Source: Microbacterium hydrothermale
Lineage (GTDB): Bacteria; Actinomycetota; Actinomycetes; Actinomycetales; Microbacteriaceae
Length of the DNA stretch: 64,000 bases
Direction of reading: 5' to 3'
NCBI RefSeq assembly: GCF_004854025.1
Contig: NZ_STGM01000003.1
Location: 186,001-250,000, forward strand
Below, piece after piece: positions 57,448-64,000 of this stretch. The notes beneath the pieces are model-generated. The model saw only the letters and a list, made by a program, of their open reading frames with translations, made no database searches and had not been told where the DNA came from. Every line of letters begins with the position of its first letter. Positions within the stretch are counted from its first letter, which is position 1. The translations under genes were made by a program, and so were the position numbers.

Positions 57448-58086
57448 TCAGCTGAGGGCGTCTCGGCGCCAGAGCGCGGCCGAGGCCGAGAGGTCGTCCG
57501 CGTACGTCGCGAGCCGCAGCGCGCGCGTGGTGAGGGCGGTCGCACGCTCCGACTCGGTGTTCTCGTAGTCGTCGGCGAGGTGCGTCGAGCCGGCTGCCTG
57601 CACGCGACAGAAGGCCGCGGCACGATCGAGGGCCACCGCGAAGTCCCCCTCGAACAGACCGCGCAGGATGGTGTCGATGAGCTGGACGAGCTCTTCCGGG
57701 CCGGCCGGAGCGGGGGCGCCCGCGACCACCGCGTCGACGGTGGCCATCTCGACCCTTCCGCGCTCGTAGAGCAGCGCCGCGGTCGCGGCGTCGTCGTGGA
57801 TCATCAGCTGCAGCAGGTAGAGCCGCCACAGCGAACCGGGGAGCGACCGTGCGGGCGAACGCGACCACAGCTCCGCGATGTCGTCGATGCCGTGATCGTC
57901 GGTGAAGGCGACGAGGCGCTCGACCACGTCGACGCTCGGATCGGCACGCACCCGCGAGAGCAGGGCCTGGGCGGTGCTGTGCGCGACGCGCGAGACCTCC
58001 GCCGGATCTTCGGCCGAGAACAGCCGATCGAAGAGCTCGGCGGGCCGGCGGACCGGCTTGTGGAATTCGCGGGGTGAATCGCTCAT
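57448..58086 (-). CDS. Conserved hypothetical protein
   Basis: A 212-residue, probably all-helical soluble protein (PAELFDRLFSAEDPAEVSRVAHSTAQALLSRVRA...) with no signal peptide. Helix-rich heptad-like pattern suggests a bundle. No known domain recognised. It precedes the hairpin-rich gap and is transcribed in the same direction as pabC. ATG at 58086 has a weak ribosome site. No function is proposed. Confidence 0.68.
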   Translation of the reverse strand: MSDSPREFHKPVRRPAELFDRLFSAEDPAEVSRVAHSTAQALLSRVRADPSVDVVERLVAFTDDHGIDDIAELWSRSPARSLPGSLWRLYLLQLMIHDDAATAALLYERGRVEMATVDAVVAGAPAPAGPEELVQLIDTILRGLFEGDFAVALDRAAAFCRVQAAGSTHLADDYENTESERATALTTRALRLATYADDLSASAALWRRDALS

Positions 58087-58150
58087 CGTTCCAGGCTAGA
58101 GCGTGCCCCGGGGCGAGCGGGCCGCGAGCGACCCGCTCCCCCGTCGATGC

Positions 58151-58969
58151 TCAGGCCGTGGCGACGGCGACGACCGGAGCCGTGCTGGGCGTCCCGTCGG
58201 GCGAGCCGCCCGCGGGCTCGATGGTCACGGCGATCACGTCGCCGCTGTGCATCTCGCCTTGCAGCACGGCGGTCGCCTTGCCGTCGGCATCCGGTTCGAA
58301 AGTTCCCGCGGCGATCGGCGTCTCGCCCCGCACGAACCAGAGCTCGTAGGTCTTGCCGGCCTCGGGCATCGGCATCCCGTCGGTCACGAGGACGCTCTGC
58401 CCCGTCGAGGGCGACCAGTGGGCGGTCGCGACGGTGCCGTCGGGCAGCGTGGTGGTCGCCGACTGGGCGTCGGGGGCATCCTCGATCTGCTGCAGGGCGA
58501 CCACGGCGGGCTGCGGGGAGAAGATCTGGCTGACCGTCACCGCGCCGAATCCGAGCACGAGGACGGCGGCGAAAGAGGCGGCGAGGGTGAACCATCGACG
58601 CGGCCCCCATCCGGATGCCGCCGACGGACCGACCGCGACCGCCTCGCGTTCGGAGGCGACGGGGGCGGCACCCGCGGCGGCGAAGTCCTCGTCGTCGAGC
58701 ATCGCCTGCGCGCCGGCTGACACCGACAGCGGAGCGGGGTCCTGCGGGAGGTCGGAGATGCGCGCGAAGAGCGCTTCCCGCACGGAGGGCGGGGGCTCGA
58801 CGGGTTCGACCGAGGCGCTGATGGCGGTGACGATGTCACTGGCATCGCGTACATGGTGGTCCCAGTGCGGATTGCCTGCCAAAGCCTCCTGGTACGCGCG
58901 TTCATCTGCCTCCGACAACGCGTTCATCGCGTGTCCGACGGCGAGGTCGGCGAAATCCCTCTCGTTCAC
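58151..58969 (-). CDS. rskA: Anti-sigma-K factor RskA
   Basis: A 272-residue protein. The N-terminal ~90 residues are a cytoplasmic anti-sigma domain ([25 protein letters not shown]), followed by a linker, one membrane helix ([21 protein letters not shown]) and an extracytoplasmic RskA domain with [21 protein letters not shown]. It would hold SigK inactive until cleaved by regulated proteolysis. The ATG overlaps the sigK stop by 4 bases. Length is near mycobacterial RskA. Confidence 0.9.
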   Translation of the reverse strand: MNERDFADLAVGHAMNALSEADERAYQEALAGNPHWDHHVRDASDIVTAISASVEPVEPPPSVREALFARISDLPQDPAPLSVSAGAQAMLDDEDFAAAGAAPVASEREAVAVGPSAASGWGPRRWFTLAASFAAVLVLGFGAVTVSQIFSPQPAVVALQQIEDAPDAQSATTTLPDGTVATAHWSPSTGQSVLVTDGMPMPEAGKTYELWFVRGETPIAAGTFEPDADGKATAVLQGEMHSGDVIAVTIEPAGGSPDGTPSTAPVVAVATA

Positions 58970-59568
58970 TTGTCCACCCCCATTTCCATCCTCAGTCGCG
59001 ACAATCCGTCGCGCATCCTGGTTTTGATCGTTCCGAGCGGCGCCCCGACGAGGGTAGCGATCTCACTTTGGCTGTACCCGCCGAAATAGGCGAGCGTGAG
59101 GGCCTCCTTCTGGGCGTCGGGAAGCGTCGCCAATGCATCGACGACGCGCCGCCCTTCCATTTTCAGTTCTACTCTCTCGGAGACGTCGTCGTAAGCGACA
59201 TCCATATCGCGGAAGCCCGCACGCACATCCCGATCCGTGCTCGACTGCGAGGACCGGACCCGGTCCACCGCTCGTCGATGCGCGATCGTGAGTACCCACG
59301 ACCTTCCCTGTCCTCTGTTCGGAGCGAACCGCGCGGCGGATTGCCAGACCTCGAGAAAAACCTCCTGGAGGACTTCCTCGCTCTGCGCGCGGTCCACGAG
59401 GACCCGCAGGATGAGTCCGAACGCGCGAGCGGACAGCGCGTCGTACACGGCGGCGAATGCGGAGCGGTCACCGTCGGCGACCCGGAGGAGAAGGGCGCCG
59501 ATCTGGTCGGCGGCTCCCGCCCCGTCGTCGGGGAGGTCGAAGCCGTCGATCACCATGGCATCCATCAT
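58966..59568 (-). CDS. sigK: ECF sigma factor SigK
   Basis: A 200-residue ECF sigma factor. Region 2 is [44 protein letters not shown], region 4 ends [45 protein letters not shown]. This is the SigK/SigL subgroup paired with RskA-type anti-sigma factors. Start: ATG codons at 59568, 59565 and 59556 are all possible; none has a good ribosome site. The divergent fasciclin lipoprotein gene resembles mpt70/mpt83, the main SigK targets in M. tuberculosis. Confidence 0.9.
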   Translation of the reverse strand: MMDAMVIDGFDLPDDGAGAADQIGALLLRVADGDRSAFAAVYDALSARAFGLILRVLVDRAQSEEVLQEVFLEVWQSAARFAPNRGQGRSWVLTIAHRRAVDRVRSSQSSTDRDVRAGFRDMDVAYDDVSERVELKMEGRRVVDALATLPDAQKEALTLAYFGGYSQSEIATLVGAPLGTIKTRMRDGLSRLRMEMGVDK

Positions 59569-59669
59569 TCCCTACGCTGCCCGGGAGTCACGCGTACGTG
59601 CGCGCGCGTCGCGGTTGGGCTAAGGAGGGCGGCGACCGGCCCGCGCCCCGCCTTCCGGGCCGGTTTCAA

Positions 59670-59689
59670 AAATATTCTGAAGAATATTT
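59670..59689. promoter_or_regulatory. AT-rich palindrome between sigK and the fasciclin gene
   Basis: AAATATTCTGAAGAATATTT: 9-base perfect arms with a 2-base spacer, set in an AT-rich island (59660-59720) that contrasts with its surroundings. The 309-base gap otherwise holds the promoter regions of both genes, with no further ORF. Confidence 0.7.
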
Positions 59690-59877
59690 ATGTCTACCTG
59701 ACCAGGATTTTTACCACAGCCGCAACGGGAATCCGCGGACCTTTCGCAACATTCCGCAATCCGATCCCCGGGGGGTCCCGAAGACCCTGTGTAAGCCGCT
59801 CCACGGCGAACCGCCCCTCGCACCGGGGTGTCCCTGACGGGTCGCAGACGCGATCCGAACGATTTCGGAGGAATGTC

Positions 59878-60555
59878 ATGCTCACCAACAAGAAGCCTGT
59901 CGTCGCCGGTCTCGCCCTCGTTCTGGGCTCGGCCTTCGCTCTCACCGCGTGCTCGGGTGGCACCACCTCGGGCGGCACCGCCGAGGACAGCAGCTCGATG
60001 GCCCCCTCGATGGCCGCGTCGCCCTCCGCGTCGGCGTCGTCGTCGATGATGGACCCGGCCGCCAACCTCGTGGGCCCCGGCTGCGCCGACTACGCCGCCG
60101 CCGTTCCCTCGGGCGCCGGCTCGGTCGAGGGCATGGCTGCCGACCCGGTCGCCGTCGCCGCCTCGAACAACCCGCTCCTCAAGACCCTCACCGCGGCGGT
60201 CAGCGGCCAGCTGAACCCCAACGTGAACCTGGTCGACACGCTCAACGGCAGCGAGTTCACCGTCTTCGCCCCCGTCGACGAGGCCTTCGCGAAGATCGAC
60301 GCCGCGACCATCGACTCGCTGAAGACCGACACCGACACCCTGACCAAGATCCTCACGTACCACGTGGTCCCCGGCCAGATCGCCCCGGACAAGATCGACG
60401 GCACGCACGCCACGGTCGAGGGCCAGGACCTCACCGTCGCGGGCTCGGGTGACTCGATCACCGTCAACGGCTCGACCAACGTCATCTGCGGTGGCGTCCA
60501 GACCGCCAACGCGACCGTGTACCTCATCGACTCGGTGCTGATGCCCCCGATGTAA
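59878..60555 (+). CDS. Fasciclin-domain lipoprotein (MPT70/MPT83-like)
   Basis: A 225-residue secreted lipoprotein. Signal peptide with lipobox LTAC; Ser/Ala/Met-rich linker; then one FAS1 domain ([48 protein letters not shown]). It begins [22 protein letters not shown], which resembles the mycobacterial MPT70/MPT83 N-terminus. Likely role in adhesion at the cell surface. GGAGGA ribosome site before the ATG. Placed opposite sigK-rskA, so regulation by SigK is likely. Confidence 0.9.
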   Translation: MLTNKKPVVAGLALVLGSAFALTACSGGTTSGGTAEDSSSMAPSMAASPSASASSSMMDPAANLVGPGCADYAAAVPSGAGSVEGMAADPVAVAASNNPLLKTLTAAVSGQLNPNVNLVDTLNGSEFTVFAPVDEAFAKIDAATIDSLKTDTDTLTKILTYHVVPGQIAPDKIDGTHATVEGQDLTVAGSGDSITVNGSTNVICGGVQTANATVYLIDSVLMPPM

Positions 60556-60613
60556 GTCCTCGGAGCGTGAGCGATCACGCTTCCGACCGATCGATGACCG
60601 ATCGGACCTGACG

Positions 60614-60652
60614 GCGAGCGCCGGACCCCAGGCGAGGGGGTCCGGCGCTCGC
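60614..60652. terminator. Bidirectional terminator, fasciclin and siderophore genes
   Basis: A 16-bp perfect stem GCGAGCGCCGGACCCC and complement, 7-base loop, followed on the plus strand by TTTCGTC; between convergent genes. Confidence 0.88.
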
Positions 60653-60672
60653 TTTCGTCGCAACCGGGGCCG

Positions 60673-61737
60673 TCAGTTCCGACCGACGACCTCGACGATC
60701 TCGTCCTGCACGAGTCGCGCCGCCGTCGGGCCGGCGTTCGTGAACCACGGGTCGTAATCCACCGCCGTGGCGTTCCCGTCGGCCACCGCCCCGAGGGTCT
60801 GCCAGAGCGGGGCGTCCTCGATGAACGCAAGACCCTGGCCGATCCCCGCGTAGAAGACGTGGTCGGCGTCGGCGAGATCGATCTGCTCGGCGCTGATGTC
60901 CTGCGACGTCTCGTCGAACTGCTGCGAGGCCGGGCGCCCGAGCCCGAGGTCCTGCGCCACCCCGCCGGCGAACGACGGCACGCCCATGATCCGCGTGCGG
61001 TCACCGGTGGACTGCAGGAACGACACCGTCGGCTCCCCGTTCGCGTGCGTCGAGGCGAAGGCGGCGCTGTCCGCCTGGAGGGAGTCCAGGATGCCGCGTG
61101 CCGCGCCCTCATCGCCGAGCGCATCGGCGATGAGCAGGAAGTCGCTCTTCCAATTCACCCCGTTGCCCTTCGTGACGACCGTCGGCGCGATCGCCGAGAG
61201 CGCGTCGTACAGCTCCGCACCCCGCGTGGAGTTGATGAGGATGAGGTCGGGGCGGGCCTGGGCGATGGCTTCGAGGTCGGGCTCGGTGCGTTGCCCGATG
61301 TCGGTCATGGCGTCGAGGGAGGCGGCATCCTGGGGGAAGGCCTCGCGCAGGTAGGTCGGCACGAGTCCACTGTTCTCGGCGCGGGTCGCCGCGGTCGGCA
61401 CGACGCCCAGGGTGAGCAGCGCGTCGAGCTGGCCCGTCGAGACGACCGCGATGCGCGACGGCGCCGAGGGGATGTCGGTGACCCCGGCGAAGTGCGTGAC
61501 CTGGCGCGGGAACACGCCGTCGTCCGCGCTCGACCCCATGCCCGGCTCGAGATCGCGCGCCACGACCCACTGACCCGTGGCTCCGGCCTCGGCATCCACC
61601 CCGGTCGTCGGGGCGGGTCCGGCGCACCCGGTCAGGCCGAGGACGGCGACGGCGATCGCTCCGATGCCGAGGGAGGCGACACCACGACGGCGAGGACGGA
61701 AACGGGCATGACGGGACGGGGAACGAAAGACGATCAC
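60673..61737 (-). CDS. Iron-siderophore ABC transporter substrate-binding lipoprotein
   Basis: A 354-residue FepB/FhuD-type binding protein. Signal peptide with basic RPRRRGV, hydrophobic core and lipobox LTGC; the mature part has ATRAENSGL, PDLEAIAQARPDLIL (typical) and FLQSTGDRTRIMGVPSFAGG. It delivers ferric siderophore to the two FecCD permeases encoded opposite. GTG start at 61737 with only 23 bases to the permease start, which is filled by an iron box. An internal start within the signal peptide is possible. Confidence 0.88.
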   Translation of the reverse strand: MIVFRSPSRHARFRPRRRGVASLGIGAIAVAVLGLTGCAGPAPTTGVDAEAGATGQWVVARDLEPGMGSSADDGVFPRQVTHFAGVTDIPSAPSRIAVVSTGQLDALLTLGVVPTAATRAENSGLVPTYLREAFPQDAASLDAMTDIGQRTEPDLEAIAQARPDLILINSTRGAELYDALSAIAPTVVTKGNGVNWKSDFLLIADALGDEGAARGILDSLQADSAAFASTHANGEPTVSFLQSTGDRTRIMGVPSFAGGVAQDLGLGRPASQQFDETSQDISAEQIDLADADHVFYAGIGQGLAFIEDAPLWQTLGAVADGNATAVDYDPWFTNAGPTAARLVQDEIVEVVGRN

Positions 61738-61741
61738 CTAG

Positions 61742-61760
61742 TGAGGTTATCCTTACCTTT
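61742..61760. promoter_or_regulatory. DtxR/IdeR iron box
   Basis: TGAGGTTATCCTTACCTTT; its complement AAAGGTAAGGATAACCTCA fits the DtxR/IdeR consensus TTAGGTTAGCCTAACCTAA in 13 of 19 positions, with the AGG and ACCT cores kept. It is immediately next to the FecCD GTG at 61761. Confidence 0.8.
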
Positions 61761-62810
61761 GTGCCCGATCCGACCACCGTCGCCTTCGCGACGCCGGTCC
61801 CTCCCCACGGCGCCCGTCGTCGGGCCGAACGGACGCGGCTGATCGCGTGGATCGTCGCGATGACGGTGATCGTCGCCGCCCTGGCCGTGGCCGGGCTGGC
61901 CGTCGGCTCGCGACCCCTCGCACCCGCGGACGTCGTCGCCGCCCTCTTCTCGGACCGTCGGGATGCCGTCGGCGTGATCGTCCACGAGCTCAGAGCGCCC
62001 CGCACCCTCACCGCCCTCCTGACGGGCGCGTGTCTGGGCATCGCCGGCGTGCTCATGCGCGCGGTGACGCGCAACCCGCTCGCCGACCCCGGCCTGTTGG
62101 GGGTGAACGCGGGAGCCGCCCTGGGGGTGGTCACGGCGATCGCCTTCTTCGGCGTGGGGACGGCCGGCGGATACGTCTGGTTCGCCTTCGCGGGGGCCGC
62201 GGGAGCCGCCGTCCTCGTCAACGCCGCGGCCCGCGCCGGTCGCCGCGCCGACACCGTCGGACTCGTGCTGGCCGGTGTCGCCCTGACCGCGTGCCTGTCG
62301 GCGGTGGTGCGCATCGTCACCCTCGCCGACGACGACACCTTCGAGTCGTTCCGGTTCTGGGCGGTCGGCTCCTTCGAGCGGCGCGACCCCGACGTGGCCC
62401 TGCAGCTCCTGCCGTTCACCCTGGTCGGGGCGATCCTGGCGGTCGTCGTCTCGCGCGGCGTCGACCAGCTCGCGCTCGGCACGGACGTCGCTCGCTCGCT
62501 CGGGGTGTCGCCCACGATCGTCATCGTCAGCGCGGGAGCGGCGATCACCCTCCTGTGCGCCACCGCGACCTCGGCCGCCGGTCCCCTGGCCTTCATCGGG
62601 CTGCTCGTCGCCCACCTCGTGCGCCGGCTCGTGGGCCCCGACGTCCGCCGCTCCCTCCCCCTCGCCGCCCTCGTCGGCGCCGCGCTCACCCTCGCGAGCG
62701 ACATCCTCGGTCGTGTCATCGCCGCCCCGGGCGAGATCGAGGCGGGGATCGTCGCCGCGTTCCTGGGCGCCCCGCTGCTGCTGTGGCTCGTTCTGCGGAG
62801 GACGACGTGA
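61761..62810 (+). CDS. Iron-siderophore ABC permease, FecCD family (1)
   Basis: A 349-residue permease with about ten membrane helices. LRAPRTLTALLTGACLGIAGVLMRAVTRNPLADPGLLGVNAGAALGVV is the FecCD hallmark; LSLGVSPTIV near the coupling helices follows. GTG at 61761 with TATCCT seven bases ahead, no ribosome site, so the mRNA is probably leaderless and repressed by iron through the overlapping box. The stop overlaps the second permease (GTGA). No ATPase is in the window; it likely lies beyond tRNA-Lys or is shared. Confidence 0.9.
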   Translation: MPDPTTVAFATPVPPHGARRRAERTRLIAWIVAMTVIVAALAVAGLAVGSRPLAPADVVAALFSDRRDAVGVIVHELRAPRTLTALLTGACLGIAGVLMRAVTRNPLADPGLLGVNAGAALGVVTAIAFFGVGTAGGYVWFAFAGAAGAAVLVNAAARAGRRADTVGLVLAGVALTACLSAVVRIVTLADDDTFESFRFWAVGSFERRDPDVALQLLPFTLVGAILAVVVSRGVDQLALGTDVARSLGVSPTIVIVSAGAAITLLCATATSAAGPLAFIGLLVAHLVRRLVGPDVRRSLPLAALVGAALTLASDILGRVIAAPGEIEAGIVAAFLGAPLLLWLVLRRTT

Positions 62811-63805
62811 CCCGCCCCGCCGTGCAGGCGCGACGACGCCGCGGCGTCCTCATCACGGCGGTGACCCTCGCCGTCGCCCTCGCCGCCGCCGTCGTCGGCC
62901 TCACGACCGGGTCGTTCCACACGTCACTGCCCGAGGTCGTGTCCGCCCTCACCGGTCACGCCGACGCCCGCACGAGCGTCGTCGTGCTCGGACTGCGCGT
63001 ACCCCGGGTGCTGGCCGCACTGCTGATCGGCGCCGCCCTCGCCCTCGCCGGCGCGGTGTTCCAGACGCTCGCCCGCAATCCGCTCGCCAGTCCCGACATC
63101 GTCGGGTTCACCGCCGGGTCGGCCACCGGCGCGCTGATCGGCCTGATCGTGATCGCCCCCACCGCCTCGCCGGCGGCCGGAGCCTGGACGGGCGGCCTGC
63201 TCACCGTAGTCGTGGTGATGCTCATCGCGCGCAGCGTCGGGGTGTCACGCGAGCGCACGATCCTCGCGGGGATCGCCCTGTCGATGCTGCTCGCCGCGGT
63301 CAACGACTACCTGCTGACGCGGGCCCCGATCGACATCGCCCGCAATGCCGACCAGTGGCTGCACGGGAGCCTCGCCGCGACGTCGATGGACGACGTCGCT
63401 CTGCTCGCCGGGTCGATCGGCATCCTGAGTCTCGTGCTCGTGCTGCTGCACCGGGATCTGCGCGCGCTCGAGCTCGGGGACGACACCGCTCGCGCGCTGG
63501 GCGTGCGCACGCCGCGCCTGCGTCTGGCCCTGATCGTCGTCGCCGCCCTCCTGACCGGAACGGCCACGGCGGTCGCCGGTCCGATCGGTTTCGTCGCCCT
63601 AGCCGCCCCGCAGCTCGCGCGGCGGATGCTCGGCAGTGCCGGCATCCCCCTCGTGGGCTCCGCCCTCACCGGTGCGAGCGTGCTCGTCGTCGCCGACGTC
63701 ATCGCGCAGCGCGCGCTCGCTCCCCTGCAGATCCCGGTAGGCCTGCTGACCGGCGTGGTCGGCGGCGCCTACCTGTTCTGGGTGGTCGCGCGCTCGCGGC
63801 GGTGA
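62807..63805 (+). CDS. Iron-siderophore ABC permease, FecCD family (2)
   Basis: A 332-residue permease, paralog of the preceding gene: RVPRVLAALLIGAALALAGAVFQTLARNPLASPDIVGFTAGSATGA is the same hallmark. The two form the usual heterodimer. GTG start overlaps the first permease by 4 bases, giving coupled translation. The ATP-binding gene does not follow at once; tRNA-Lys begins 40 bases downstream. Confidence 0.92.
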   Translation: MTRPAVQARRRRGVLITAVTLAVALAAAVVGLTTGSFHTSLPEVVSALTGHADARTSVVVLGLRVPRVLAALLIGAALALAGAVFQTLARNPLASPDIVGFTAGSATGALIGLIVIAPTASPAAGAWTGGLLTVVVVMLIARSVGVSRERTILAGIALSMLLAAVNDYLLTRAPIDIARNADQWLHGSLAATSMDDVALLAGSIGILSLVLVLLHRDLRALELGDDTARALGVRTPRLRLALIVVAALLTGTATAVAGPIGFVALAAPQLARRMLGSAGIPLVGSALTGASVLVVADVIAQRALAPLQIPVGLLTGVVGGAYLFWVVARSRR

Positions 63806-63845
63806 GCACGCCGGGCGCGACAGTCCCGGTAGGCTGGTGTCATCA

Positions 63846-63921
63846 GGGCCTGTAGCTCAGTTGGCAGAGCATCGGACTTTTAATCCGCGGGTCGAGGGTT
63901 CGAGCCCCTCCGGGCCCACCA
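63846..63921 (+). tRNA. tRNA-Lys (TTT anticodon)
   Basis: Complete cloverleaf: GGGCCTG acceptor, AGCTCAGTTGG D arm, anticodon loop CTTTTAA with TTT, GGTTCGAGCCC T arm, and encoded CCA at 63919-63921. The remaining 79 bases to the window end hold nothing I can assign. Confidence 0.95.
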
Positions 63922-64000
63922 CACGGGACACGTGAGAGCGGTCATCCCCCCGCCCGGCGGCCTCGACGCACTCGCTCGATCGTTTCGCCCGCGGCGACGG

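Overview
The window looks like a chromosomal segment of a high-G+C actinobacterium, most probably a Microbacteriaceae member close to Microbacterium. The basis is the very GC-rich codon use, many GTG and some TTG starts, -10 elements of the TAnnnT type placed 6-8 nt in front of start codons, and familiar actinobacterial gene groups (carD-ispDF-cysS-rlmB, senX3-regX3, ppk1 next to a mutT1-like gene, DtxR/IdeR, SigK-RskA, Pls/PosA-type synthetase). I see no prophage, plasmid, IS element or CRISPR array; it reads as a housekeeping region with some accessory loci.

Layout. 1-2.7 kb: end of a beta-ketoadipate (pca) operon on the minus strand (CoA transferase, thiolase, IclR regulator) with a PcaU-like palindrome in front. 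2.8-5.5 kb: HNH endonuclease, a 37-codon ORF ending inside a terminator, an M23 peptidase behind a folded leader, and a DtxR/IdeR iron regulator. 5.6-11.6 kb: serC, DUF3027 and cold-shock genes, and a helicase-associated protein with XPB helicase. 11.7-14.2 kb: a PhoP/TcrA-like two-component system. 14.2-16.5 kb: repeat-rich gap, groEL with two CIRCE operators, cspA. 16.7-23.6 kb: small conserved genes, msrB, nitroreductase, DMT transporter, amylosucrase-type GH13 enzyme, purine deaminase, tRNA-Thr. 23.7-28.7 kb: a thioredoxin-fold protein lacking CXXC, an MsiK/UgpC-type ATPase, DUF4032. 28.7-33.5 kb: rlmB, cysS, ispDF, carD. 33.6-38.7 kb: lipoprotein, regX3-senX3, phoU, gpmA. 38.7-42 kb: FUSC, YgfZ-like, nitrobindin-like and tiny membrane proteins. 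42-47.8 kb: GlnR-like regulator, ppk1, NUDIX-phosphatase fusion, phosphopantetheinyl transferase, M1 peptidase. 47.8-56 kb: Pls/PosA synthetase divergent from pstSCAB. 56.2-60.6 kb: pabC-like gene, sigK-rskA and a fasciclin lipoprotein. 60.7-64 kb: iron-siderophore uptake genes around one DtxR/IdeR box, then tRNA-Lys.

Two regulons tie the window together. Phosphate: senX3-regX3, phoU, ppk1 and pstSCAB lie within 22 kb, and 11-bp-spaced GTTCACC-like repeats stand before phoU, ppk1 and pstS. Iron: the dtxR-like gene and a good iron box at the siderophore transporter are in the same window.

The most unusual signal is a DNA word, GGATGCC (complement GGCATCC), which recurs throughout in both orientations, is spelled with otherwise uncommon codons inside genes, and occurs as inverted pairs forming the stems of three terminators, much like the uptake sequences of Neisseria and Haemophilus. 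Other leads are a three-way-junction RNA leader upstream of the M23 gene, a dispersed inverted repeat in two convergent gaps, and an AT-rich palindrome between sigK and its probable fasciclin target. All calls were made by reading the sequence without database searches.
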